From an uncultured Selenomonadales bacterium (GTDB lineage: Bacteria > Bacillota > Negativicutes > Selenomonadales > Selenomonadaceae): a stretch of 5,450 bases of DNA. The translations under genes and the position numbers were made by a program. Numbering within the stretch: position 1 is the stretch's first letter; each line of letters opens with the position of its first letter. The notes beneath the pieces are model-generated. The model saw only the letters and a list, made by a program, of their open reading frames with translations. It did not search any database and was not told where the DNA came from. Positions 1-5,419 of this stretch are shown here, in pieces. The stretch spans positions 1 to 5,450 of the forward strand of contig CAMZDU010000101.1 of NCBI GenBank assembly GCA_947305445.1, given 5' to 3'.

Positions 1-235
1 CTTCCCAGTCGTCTTTGATTTCATTAATGGTGAACGAGTAACCTTCGGTTGTACCTTTAAGATAAATTGCCGTATCGGCCAAGGACGAGGCACCGGTCGC
101 GGCCAAATATGCGGGGTCATCTTCGTCGCCCGTGCCGCCGAAGGAGCCGCCGCCGCCCCAAGTAAATCCCTCATCACTTCCGACGAGAGTATCGTCGGCA
201 AAACGCTGTACATCAAAAAAAATTTCTGTAACCAT
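1..235 (-). CDS. N-terminal part of an unrecognised Gly-rich protein (runs off the window)
   Basis: Reading leftward from the ATG at 235-233, 78 codons are open with no stop, so the gene continues beyond position 1. The product begins MVTEIFFDVQRFADD, continues into a glycine-rich stretch at about residues 25-35 (WGGGGSFGGTG), then an acidic DEDD, then a sequence with mixed beta character (AIYLKGTTEGYSFTINEIKDDW). No signal peptide or membrane segment is visible, so a classical Sec substrate is unlikely. The start is set by GGAGGAA at 247-241, 7 nt from the core to the ATG. A second ATG at 239-237 is in another frame and stops after 8 codons. The 'FFDxQRFA' opening resembles, from memory only, the start of large repetitive surface proteins in Negativicutes. 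That is weak and gives no function. The gene lies downstream of nagA on the same strand but has its own promoter-like sequence. Confidence 0.8.
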   Translation of the reverse strand, partial: MVTEIFFDVQRFADDTLVGSDEGFTWGGGGSFGGTGDEDDPAYLAATGASSLADTAIYLKGTTEGYSFTINEIKDDWE

Positions 236-240
236 ACATA

Positions 241-247
241 TTCCTCC
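241..247 (-). promoter_or_regulatory. Shine-Dalgarno site that decides the start of the left-edge gene
   Basis: GGAGGAA on the minus strand. The core ends 7 nt before the ATG at 235 but only 3 nt before the competing ATG at 239. The frame from 239 closes almost at once, so both spacing and open frame support the start at 235. Confidence 0.8.
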
Positions 248-277
248 GAAAAGATATTTTGAACATGTCGCGGTTAG

Positions 278-283
278 AGTATA
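278..283 (-). promoter_or_regulatory. Possible second -10 element close to the left-edge gene
   Basis: TATACT on the minus strand at 283-278 would give a leader of about 36 nt. No good -35 is seen 16-18 nt upstream and there is no TG extension, so this is only a weak candidate. Confidence 0.2.
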
Positions 284-383
284 ACGAATCAGTCATTTTG
301 AGCCGTGCCGATTGCCGCCCGCGACGAACGACGCAAATGCACGATCTTGTGAGTTTTACGACGCCGGTTTGGCGGTTCGTGAA

Positions 384-433
384 AAAGTCGGTAACACGGG
401 GTGATCATGCCGCTGAATGTGTCGCCTGACTTT
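384..433 (-). ncRNA. Candidate structured RNA element (long stem with a 20-nt loop)
   Basis: On the minus-strand RNA, AAAGUC (433-428) pairs with GACUUU (389-384). After a single bulged A, GG (426-425) pairs with CC (391-390). After one C-A mismatch, GACAC (423/424-419) pairs with GUGUU (392-397), including a G-U pair. That is about 13 base pairs with one bulge and one mismatch, enclosing a loop of about 20 nt that contains GAUCA. The 3' arm runs into CUUUUUC, so a weak intrinsic terminator or attenuator is also possible. The pairing is directly visible in the sequence, but its role and conservation are unknown. Confidence 0.4.
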
Positions 434-439
434 CGTAGC

Positions 440-459
440 CGCTCAAAAATTTTCAAGCG
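440..459 (-). repeat. Near-palindromic hairpin that competes with a longer-range pairing
   Basis: On the minus-strand RNA, CGCUUGAAAA faces UUUUUGAGCG, pairing throughout with two G-U pairs apart from the turn at the centre. The terminal GAGCGG (444-439) could instead pair with CCGCUC at 509-504, which would enclose the stem-loop at 471-497. The two pairings exclude each other. Confidence 0.35.
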
Positions 460-470
460 TCGAAATATTT

Positions 471-497
471 AATCCTGCACCGTGCGGAGCAGGGATT
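471..497 (-). other. Stem-loop in the leader of the left-edge gene
   Basis: On the minus strand AAUCCCUGC (497-489) pairs with GCAGGAUU (478-471), eight pairs with one bulged base. The 10-nt interior UCCGCACGGU could add a CC/GG pair set. No U-tract follows, so it is not an intrinsic terminator for nagA. Confidence 0.4.
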
Positions 498-536
498 GTA
501 TGGGAGCGGTCGCGTCGCGCTTTAAGCCGAAGCAAT

Positions 537-564
537 TTTATAACCAAATTCCCCTTTGTGTCAA
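537..564 (-). promoter_or_regulatory. Sigma-70-type promoter reading toward the left-edge gene
   Basis: On the minus strand a perfect -35 TTGACA (564-559) is followed after 16 nt by TATAAA (542-537), five of six matches to the -10 consensus. It lies 49 nt past the nagA stop and points away from nagA, so it probably starts the transcript for the gene beginning at 235. It is the best-matching two-box promoter in the window. Confidence 0.65.
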
Positions 565-612
565 TAGGTTTGTAATCGGGCGCAACCTTCAAGCAATTCG
601 GTACAAATAATT

Positions 613-1788
613 TTAATGAAACTTTAATTTTGATGTCGTGCCCGCAGAAAGTTCACGATTCGTCCGGAAAATTTCTCCGCCGACCCACGCGCCGATAATG
701 TTGAAGTCGTCGTCGAAGAGCGTTATATCCGCCGACTTGCCGACTTCCAAACTGCCGAGCTTGTCGTAAACGTTTAACTCGACCGCAGGATTTTTCGTGA
801 CGAGTTCGACGCAAGAGGCAACGTTAAATCCGGTATTCGCACAGAAATTTCGCAGGACGTGATTCATCGGCGCAACGGAGCCGGCAAGCGTCCCGTCGGC
901 AAGCGTGGCAATTTTTCCGCTGACAAAAACTTCCTGCCCGCCCAGTTCGCTCAAGCCGTCGCCCAGGCCGCAGGCGCGAAACGAATCGGTAATCAAAATG
1001 ATTTCATTGCGCGGCTTAACTTTGGCGACGAGCCGTTGCGCGGTGGGGTGAACGTGCACGTCGTCGGCAATGAGTTCGACAATCGCGTCAGAATCGAAAG
1101 CCGCTCCGACGACACCGGGCTTGCGGTGATGAAGCCCCGTCTGCGCGTTGAAAAGGTGCGTGACGTGTTTGGCACCGCGAGCAATCGCCGCAAGTGCCGT
1201 TTCGTAATTCGCCGCACTGTGACCGATTGACACGATGATATTTTTTTCCCGACAACGGTCGATGAAGTCGAAGTCAATTTCTTCAGGCGCAACGGTGATA
1301 ATTTTTATGACGTCGACGAAATTTTTTATCAGCGCGAAGTCCGCGGGCAAGATATTTTGAGCCGCCTGGGCACCATTAAATTTTATGCTGATGAACGGGC
1401 CTTCTAGGTGTGCTCCGATAATTTTTGCGCCGCGAGAAAAATTTTTCGCCTCGCGAACCCGTTCAAGCGCACGATAAATTTTGTCGAGCGGCATTGTCAT
1501 TGTCGTTGGCAAAAAACTCGTGACGCCCGTCGTCGGCAGGAACTCGGCAAATTTTTTCAGCGCAGTCAAATCGTCGTCCATTGTGTCGACGCCCGCCGCG
1601 CCGTGAATGTGAATGTTCACGAAGCCCGGCGCGACAAAATTATTTTTAGCGTCGATAATCTCCGTGTCGTCGGGAGCCGCGCCGATTGAAATTATCTTCT
1701 CGTCGAAAGTCAACGCCTTGCCCGCGACGACGTGAAAGTTACCGCGCTCGTCCGGAACAATCATTTGACCGTTAATCAGTGTTTTCAT
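613..1788 (-). CDS. nagA: N-acetylglucosamine-6-phosphate deacetylase
   Basis: A 391-aa amidohydrolase, the usual length for NagA. It removes acetate from GlcNAc-6-phosphate to give glucosamine-6-phosphate in the cytoplasm, feeding glycolysis or new wall precursor. The family landmarks are in order: the HIH metal pair at 60-62 (present in Bacillus-type enzymes, replaced in E. coli NagA), GAHLEGPFIS at 125-134 with metal ligand E129, IGHS with H190, HLFNA with H211, the substrate loop HHRKPGVVGA at 220-229, H245 in DDVHVHP, and catalytic D268 in ITDSFRACGLGDG. The C-terminus has the typical NPAVELNVYDKLGSLEVGKSAD-type strand (given here as a description of residues about 345-366). GGAGG at 1803-1799 lies 10 nt before the ATG. 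It is the last gene of the three-gene minus-strand run, 59 nt after the aminotransferase. No nagB or nagR partner is in the window. TDSF replaces the more common TDAM or TDAI. Confidence 0.95.
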   Translation of the reverse strand: MKTLINGQMIVPDERGNFHVVAGKALTFDEKIISIGAAPDDTEIIDAKNNFVAPGFVNIHIHGAAGVDTMDDDLTALKKFAEFLPTTGVTSFLPTTMTMPLDKIYRALERVREAKNFSRGAKIIGAHLEGPFISIKFNGAQAAQNILPADFALIKNFVDVIKIITVAPEEIDFDFIDRCREKNIIVSIGHSAANYETALAAIARGAKHVTHLFNAQTGLHHRKPGVVGAAFDSDAIVELIADDVHVHPTAQRLVAKVKPRNEIILITDSFRACGLGDGLSELGGQEVFVSGKIATLADGTLAGSVAPMNHVLRNFCANTGFNVASCVELVTKNPAVELNVYDKLGSLEVGKSADITLFDDDFNIIGAWVGGEIFRTNRELSAGTTSKLKFH

Positions 1789-1823
1789 AATTTAAACGCC
1801 TCCGTGTGGTGCGTCCGTTCAGC

Positions 1824-1845
1824 TGAAAATATTTTCGCGTGAAGA
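1824..1845. repeat. 22-nt direct repeat, copy 1 (just past the aminotransferase stop)
   Basis: An exact 22-nt match to 2020-2041, with core GAAAATATTTTCGCGTGAAG. The first 12 nt of the core, GAAAATATTTTC, form a perfect palindrome. This copy lies in the 59-nt gap between the aminotransferase stop and the nagA Shine-Dalgarno site. Confidence 0.85.
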
Positions 1846-1847
1846 AA

Positions 1848-2984
1848 TCAACGCTTGAAGCTTTTGAGTATGACACAAATTTTTCTCACGTCGTCAGCGG
1901 AAAGTCCGCCGTACATTGGCAAGCTCAGCACCTGTTGACCGATGAGATTGGCAACGGGAAGATTGCTTACAGTCGACGAATTCAGCTGACGATAACAGGT
2001 AAACTCACTGCACAGCGGATGAAAATATTTTCGCGTGAAGACATTGTAGTTTTTAAACTCGTCGTAAACAAAATCCCGCGACCTGCCGAAAATTTTCTCG
2101 TCAATGCGCACGACGTAATACTGATAATTTAACTTGACGTCCGCCGAACACTTCGGCATAAGTTTCAAACCGTCAACGCCGGAAAGTTCTTCGTTATAGA
2201 TCGCGTGCAGACGAATTCGCCGTTGCCGCTCCTCCTCCACGTAACCGAGCATAATCCGCCCGATAGCCGAGCGCACTTCGTCCAGTTTGCCGTTAATGCC
2301 GGGCATGACGACTTCTTCTTCATTTTTGATGCCGAAATTTTTCAGAAGGTCTATTCGCTGTTTAACGTGCTCGTCGCGCATGGTGAGTGCGCCGCCTTCA
2401 ACGGTGTGATAAAGTTTCGTGGCGTGAAAGCTGAACATGGAGATATCTCCGAAATTGCCGATTCCTTGACCGCCAATTTCGACGCCGAACGCGTGCGCCG
2501 CATCGTAGACAATTTTCAAACCGTAGCGGTCGGCAACGTCAAGAATTTTTTCAACGTCACAGGGCGTGCCGAATACATGCACGGCTAAAATTGCGGTCGT
2601 GTGCGGCGTTATCATCGATTCGATTTTGTCGGCATCAATGTTCATCGTTTCGGCGTCAATGTCGCAAAAAATCGGCGTGATGTTGTTCCAGGTGAGCACG
2701 TGCGGCGTAGCGGCGAAGGTGAAAGGCGTCGTGATAACCTCGCCGCTTAAGCGCAGACTTTGACAGGCAACCATCAGCGCGATTGTTCCGTTGTTGAACA
2801 GCGACAGGCACGGCACGCGCAAAAAATTTTTTAGCTCGTGCTCAAGCATGGTATGTTGCGGGCCGTTGTTGGTAAGCCACTTCGCCAACCAGATATCGCG
2901 CAACTTTTCGGTGACTTCTTCGATTGTCGGGAAGACAGGTCGCGTCACGTAAATTCTTTCGGTGAACGGTTCAAGCGTCGTCAT
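1848..2984 (-). CDS. DegT/DnrJ/EryC1/StrS-family nucleotide-sugar aminotransferase
   Basis: A 378-aa PLP enzyme of fold type I, which in this family moves an amino group, usually from glutamate, to a keto group of a nucleotide-linked deoxysugar for O-antigen, capsule or glycoprotein glycans. Visible landmarks: TNNGPQ at 38-43, NNGTIAL at 64-70 (PLP phosphate loop), TTPFTF at 85-90, HVFG at 136-139, DAAHAFG at 161-167 with D161 for the PLP pyridine nitrogen, SFHATKLYHTVEGGA with Schiff-base K190, NGKLDEVRSAIG at 231-242 and YFHPL at 320-324. All expected active-site residues are present. The start at 2984 is chosen because GGAGG at 2998-2994 lies 9 nt upstream. An in-frame TTG at 3065 has no ribosome site and would overlap the neighbour by 95 nt. 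It overlaps the M48 gene by 14 nt, suggesting coupled translation. The sequence resembles the FdtB/VioA-like branch, but the exact sugar cannot be read, so no symbol is given. Confidence 0.9.
   Translation of the reverse strand: MTTLEPFTERIYVTRPVFPTIEEVTEKLRDIWLAKWLTNNGPQHTMLEHELKNFLRVPCLSLFNNGTIALMVACQSLRLSGEVITTPFTFAATPHVLTWNNITPIFCDIDAETMNIDADKIESMITPHTTAILAVHVFGTPCDVEKILDVADRYGLKIVYDAAHAFGVEIGGQGIGNFGDISMFSFHATKLYHTVEGGALTMRDEHVKQRIDLLKNFGIKNEEEVVMPGINGKLDEVRSAIGRIMLGYVEEERQRRIRLHAIYNEELSGVDGLKLMPKCSADVKLNYQYYVVRIDEKIFGRSRDFVYDEFKNYNVFTRKYFHPLCSEFTCYRQLNSSTVSNLPVANLIGQQVLSLPMYGGLSADDVRKICVILKSFKR
2020..2041. repeat. 22-nt direct repeat, copy 2 (inside the aminotransferase)
   Basis: The same 22 nt as at 1824-1845, 196 nt away start to start. 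Here it encodes the FTRKYFH segment near residues 316-322 of the aminotransferase, a normally conserved part of that family, so this copy is probably the original. Confidence 0.85.
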
Positions 2985-4749
2985 GAGAGTTATCCTCCGA
3001 TTTTTGAGCAGCCTTAGCCTGTGCCTTGCGGAGTTTGTCGGCGGCCTTGGCGTCGATTTTTTCAAGATACGTCAACGGAACGGCGTGCGGATTTTTTTTC
3101 GTCAGCTCGTAAACTTTTCGATAGCTTGTCGTCGCGAAGTCGGTTTGCCCCTGTTCGTCGAAGATGTCGCCCTGCAACTTGTAAGCGACGGGATTTTTCG
3201 CGTCGATTGTCAGAGCGCGGGCAATGTCCTCCAGCGCAAGGTCAAGCTCGCCGCGCATGTGCCGCACGTCAGCACGATTCAGGAAGTTGTATAAATTTTT
3301 CGGGTCTCGCTCAACGGCAGCATTTGTATCGGCAAGCGCACCGTCATAATCGCCGCAGACAGCTTTAGCCCGCCCGCGAATCGCCAAACACTCGGCAATG
3401 TCGTCTTGATTCGTCGCACGCAGTGCCCGCTCGATTTGCACGAGCGCAAGTTCGCCTTGGCCGTGGTCGTTGTAAATGTCGGCGTTGATTCGGAGTTGCT
3501 TAGCGGCTTTAACTGTGGCACCGTCGGCGTCGTCACGAACTTTAGCCCACAAATTTTTACGCTCCTCGTCGGCCTCATGAATTCGTTCACGCGTGCGGGG
3601 AGATTCATATTTATACGCCAGGTCAACCAAAGCTTGAAGCTTGTCGCCGAGATTGTACATGGCGCAAATTTCGCGGAGCTCGCGGTAAGCAAAATCGTCT
3701 GTTAAAAATTCCGTGTGATTGCCGGTGCCTCGAAAGTTCCAGCCGTCAATACTGTCGTGGTCGTGAAAAGCTTTGCAAAGTCCGCCCGCGAAATAATAGG
3801 CGTTGACGGCCGCGCTTGTCGGATTGTCGGCTATATTCACCGAGAAAAAAATTTCCCGCCCGTCAATAAAAACTCTGTAAGCGCGGTCGGCCTTGCGAAC
3901 GGTGACATGTCCGCCGCCGTAATTTGTCATAAGCTCCAAAAGTTTTGCCTCGCGGCGTTCGGTATCGGGGTGGTCGCTGAAAGTTTCGTCACTCGATTTG
4001 TCGTGCGCGTCGAATTCCATTAAATCCTGCGTCTCGTAGCGCACGTAATAGCTAAGACGATTCATTGCCGCCGCGCCGCCGCCGGGATTGAAACCCGCGC
4101 TCGTCATAAGGTAGAAGCCGCCCTCGTCGGCCGCGTATTCGACGGGCACGCTGATATTTTTCGCGATTGAATAGTCGACCATTGCGGAAAATTTGCTCCA
4201 GTCGATGTTGTTGCCGGTGTCGACGTTAATACCAACCATGAACGCGCCGAGAGATTGCGCGACGGCCTGCGCGTAACTTTTGGCGGAGTGTTGCTCAAGA
4301 CCGTGCGTCATCTCGTGGGCAAGGACGGCGGCAAGTTGATTCTCGTCGCAGTTTAGGCCGCGCACCAAACCGCGGTTGACGCTGATATAATTCATCGGGT
4401 AACAGGCGGCGTTAAATTTTTCGTTATCGTTGACGCTCCACACGAACGGCAGAGAGTTCACGCGCAATTCATATTGCCCGCCGTTGACGAGCCGCGTCAT
4501 TACATAGTTGACAACTTCCACGTCGCGCTTGTTCGGGTCAACGCCGTTTTTCTCCATGTCCTGCTTACGAATGGCCATTTGCGCGTTAACGTTGTTGCCG
4601 AGCGCGAGCATTTGTTTTAGCGACGATTGATAGGCCGCCAGCACGCCGAGAGCTTCCGCCGCGATTGCCCACGCGTCCGCCGCCAAAGCTTGCGCGGGAC
4701 TGAGCACGGCCGCAATCGTCACGAGTGTTGCGATTAAAAATTTTTTCAT
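2971..4749 (-). CDS. Exported M48-family zinc metallopeptidase with C-terminal TPRs (BepA/YfgC-like layout)
   Basis: A 592-aa protein. Residues 1-23 form a Sec signal peptide with probable cleavage after ALA; no lipobox cysteine is seen, so it should be periplasmic and soluble. The M48 catalytic domain spans about 60-275. It has HEMTH at 145-149 (zinc ligands H145 and H149, catalytic E146), a third ligand probably E204 in EYAAD, and a DHPDTERR motif at 259-266 like the conserved histidine motif of BepA. Residues about 281-415 are unassigned. Three or four TPR units follow at about 419-552, then an Ala/Lys-rich tail. In BepA this combination serves outer-membrane protein quality control; using that role here is inference from layout. 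At about 592 aa it is longer than BepA (about 490). The ATG at 4749 is preferred over the GTG at 4758, which lies inside the ribosome site. First gene of the three-gene run. Confidence 0.88.
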   Translation of the reverse strand: MKKFLIATLVTIAAVLSPAQALAADAWAIAAEALGVLAAYQSSLKQMLALGNNVNAQMAIRKQDMEKNGVDPNKRDVEVVNYVMTRLVNGGQYELRVNSLPFVWSVNDNEKFNAACYPMNYISVNRGLVRGLNCDENQLAAVLAHEMTHGLEQHSAKSYAQAVAQSLGAFMVGINVDTGNNIDWSKFSAMVDYSIAKNISVPVEYAADEGGFYLMTSAGFNPGGGAAAMNRLSYYVRYETQDLMEFDAHDKSSDETFSDHPDTERREAKLLELMTNYGGGHVTVRKADRAYRVFIDGREIFFSVNIADNPTSAAVNAYYFAGGLCKAFHDHDSIDGWNFRGTGNHTEFLTDDFAYRELREICAMYNLGDKLQALVDLAYKYESPRTRERIHEADEERKNLWAKVRDDADGATVKAAKQLRINADIYNDHGQGELALVQIERALRATNQDDIAECLAIRGRAKAVCGDYDGALADTNAAVERDPKNLYNFLNRADVRHMRGELDLALEDIARALTIDAKNPVAYKLQGDIFDEQGQTDFATTSYRKVYELTKKNPHAVPLTYLEKIDAKAADKLRKAQAKAAQKSEDNSHDDA

Positions 4750-4753
4750 GTCA

Positions 4754-4761
4754 ATCACCTT
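4754..4761 (-). promoter_or_regulatory. Shine-Dalgarno site that decides the M48 start
   Basis: AAGGTGAT on the minus strand, a good match to the anti-Shine-Dalgarno 3' end pattern, just ahead of ATG 4749. The in-frame GTG at 4758-4756 is part of this site, so it cannot also be its start codon. The start at 4749 yields a clean MKKFL signal peptide. Confidence 0.65.
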
Positions 4762-4765
4762 GTCG

Positions 4766-4773
4766 ATTATAGC
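4766..4773 (-). promoter_or_regulatory. Extended -10 element for the M48-aminotransferase-nagA run
   Basis: On the minus strand TGC at 4774-4772 directly precedes a perfect TATAAT (4771-4766), an extended -10. A partial -35, TTGTTA at 4792-4787, sits at a short 15-nt spacing. A start 7 nt downstream would fall near 4759, inside the Shine-Dalgarno site, leaving a leader of about 10 nt. The element is clear, but whether it is the working promoter is uncertain for that reason. Confidence 0.4.
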
Positions 4774-4800
4774 AAACGCCGCCGCCTAACAAAACCTTGC

Positions 4801-4821
4801 CGACGAAAAATTTTTGCGTCG
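4801..4821. repeat. Near-perfect palindrome in the divergent intergenic region
   Basis: CGACGAAAAA faces TTTTTGCGTCG: ten complementary positions with one extra G at 4816 and no spacer. It lies between the two divergent promoters and is a possible operator, although AAAAATTTTT words are common in this DNA. Confidence 0.4.
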
Positions 4822-4830
4822 TTGCAACGA
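4819..4830. promoter_or_regulatory. Perfect 12-bp palindrome TCGTTGCAACGA, possible operator
   Basis: A perfect dyad overlapping the right arm of the palindrome at 4801-4821. It is about 48 bp upstream of the minus-strand -10 and about 60 bp upstream of the expected plus-strand -35 position, so a bound regulator could affect both directions. No known consensus is recognised. Confidence 0.35.
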
Positions 4831-4860
4831 AAATATACGGAATTTGCACTTCGCACGCTC

Positions 4861-4870
4861 GAAGGCCTTC
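4861..4870. repeat. Perfect 10-bp palindrome GAAGGCCTTC
   Basis: A loop-free dyad in the divergent intergenic region, 21 bp upstream of the expected -35 position of the plus-strand promoter. It has no loop and so is not a terminator hairpin. A regulator site is possible, but a 10-bp dyad can arise by chance. Confidence 0.25.
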
Positions 4871-4911
4871 AAAAACTTTTTTAGGCGTGTATTTTCGATT
4901 TAGAGGCCGCG

Positions 4912-4920
4912 TGTTATAAT
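4912..4920 (+). promoter_or_regulatory. Extended -10 promoter for the FlgT_N-like gene
   Basis: TGTTATAAT: a perfect TATAAT at 4915-4920 with the TG extension. The -35 position at 17-nt spacing (4892-4897, TTTTCG) is poor, as is common for extended -10 promoters. The expected start near 4927 gives a leader of about 22 nt containing GGAGG at 4937-4941, 7 nt before the ATG at 4949. Confidence 0.65.
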
Positions 4921-4948
4921 TTCCATAAAAATTTTTGGAGGAATCACC

Positions 4949-5419
4949 ATGAGCAGAGGAAATTTCTTTCGACGAACCGTTTCAATCATGTTTTTCATCG
5001 CTATTTTGATGTTCGCAACCGTTTCGCACGCTGAAATCTATATCGGCGAAGGTTCTTACGTCATGAGCGAGGGCGAAAACCTCGGAGTCGCTAAAGAACG
5101 CGCAAAAGCCGACGCTATGCGCAATGCTACCGAACAAGCCGGCATTTATGTCAAATCTTATTCCCGTTCAAGAAATTTTAATCTTGAAGAAGACGTTATA
5201 GAGACGATGACCGCCAATATCATCAAATTGGTCGAGCAACCTCATTTTTATCCGCTTGAAACCGTTGATAATCTCGAAGGCGTCTTGATTCGAGTTACGG
5301 TCAAGGTTGAAATCGACGATTCGGATATAAATCGCTGGTTGAACAAAGATGAACAAGAAAAATCTGAGCTGGTTGCACAAATGGAGGCTCTTCGCGGCAG
5401 TGTCAAGAGTTTTGTGTAA
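4949..5419 (+). CDS. Small exported protein with a FlgT_N/LPP20-like domain
   Basis: A 156-aa product. Residues 1-28 are a signal peptide: basic MSRGNFFRR, hydrophobic core about 11-24, probable cleavage after SHA. No lipobox cysteine is seen, so the mature protein should be free in the periplasm or outside. Residues about 31-125 match, as I recall it, the FlgT N-terminal/LPP20 fold: GEGSYVM opening, a helix of regularly spaced alanines (AKERAKADAMRNATEQAG) followed by IYVKSYSRSRNF, then a beta-rich end VLIRVTVKVEI. In Vibrio FlgT this domain belongs to a flagellar basal-body ring protein, but the domain is widespread and no flagellar gene is nearby, so a flagellar role is not claimed. A charged, possibly helical tail (131-152) ends abruptly. 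It is divergent from the M48 gene, sharing the 199-bp intergenic region. The ATG at 4949 is favoured by GGAGG and the basic n-region. Confidence 0.75.
   Translation: MSRGNFFRRTVSIMFFIAILMFATVSHAEIYIGEGSYVMSEGENLGVAKERAKADAMRNATEQAGIYVKSYSRSRNFNLEEDVIETMTANIIKLVEQPHFYPLETVDNLEGVLIRVTVKVEIDDSDINRWLNKDEQEKSELVAQMEALRGSVKSFV

Larger units (their letters stand above)
236..530 (-). promoter_or_regulatory. Long 5' leader with several stem-loops upstream of the left-edge gene
   Basis: If transcription begins about 7 nt after the -10 element at 542-537, the RNA has roughly 295 nt before the start codon at 235. No convincing gene lies in it. On the RNA strand it contains, in order, an 8-bp stem-loop with one bulge (497-471), a near-palindromic hairpin (459-440) and a long stem (433-384). 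I do not recognise a known riboswitch class. It could be a cis-acting leader or a separate small RNA ending near 382. A further -10-like TATACT at 283-278 could give a short leader instead. Confidence 0.4.

Noticed and set aside
120..165. GCC-rich stretch at 127-158 as a short tandem repeat
   Set aside because: It is just the codons for the Gly-rich segment of the left-edge protein (GGC runs on the minus strand), without a regular repeat unit.
565..612. Intrinsic terminator directly after nagA
   Set aside because: Only a weak GGTT/AACC pairing (577-597) is present with no following U-run, so nagA has no visible terminator here.
859..1689. Open frames on the plus strand opposite nagA (859-1230 and 1408-1689)
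   Set aside because: Antisense shadows of a well-supported gene: no ribosome sites, low-complexity Arg/Ala-rich products, no recognisable domains.
2982..3065. Longer aminotransferase beginning at the in-frame TTG at 3065
   Set aside because: No Shine-Dalgarno site precedes it, the extra 27 residues are basic and unlike the family, and the overlap with the M48 gene would be 95 nt. The ATG at 2984 has GGAGG at the right spacing.
2962..4023. Open frames on the plus strand opposite the aminotransferase and M48 genes (for example 2962-3294, 3406-3705, 3715-4023)
   Set aside because: They lie opposite conserved coding sequence with clear motifs, and none has its own ribosome site or domain.
4750..4758. 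GTG at 4758 as the M48 start
   Set aside because: The GTG is part of the Shine-Dalgarno site that serves the ATG at 4749, and the signal peptide starts naturally at that ATG.
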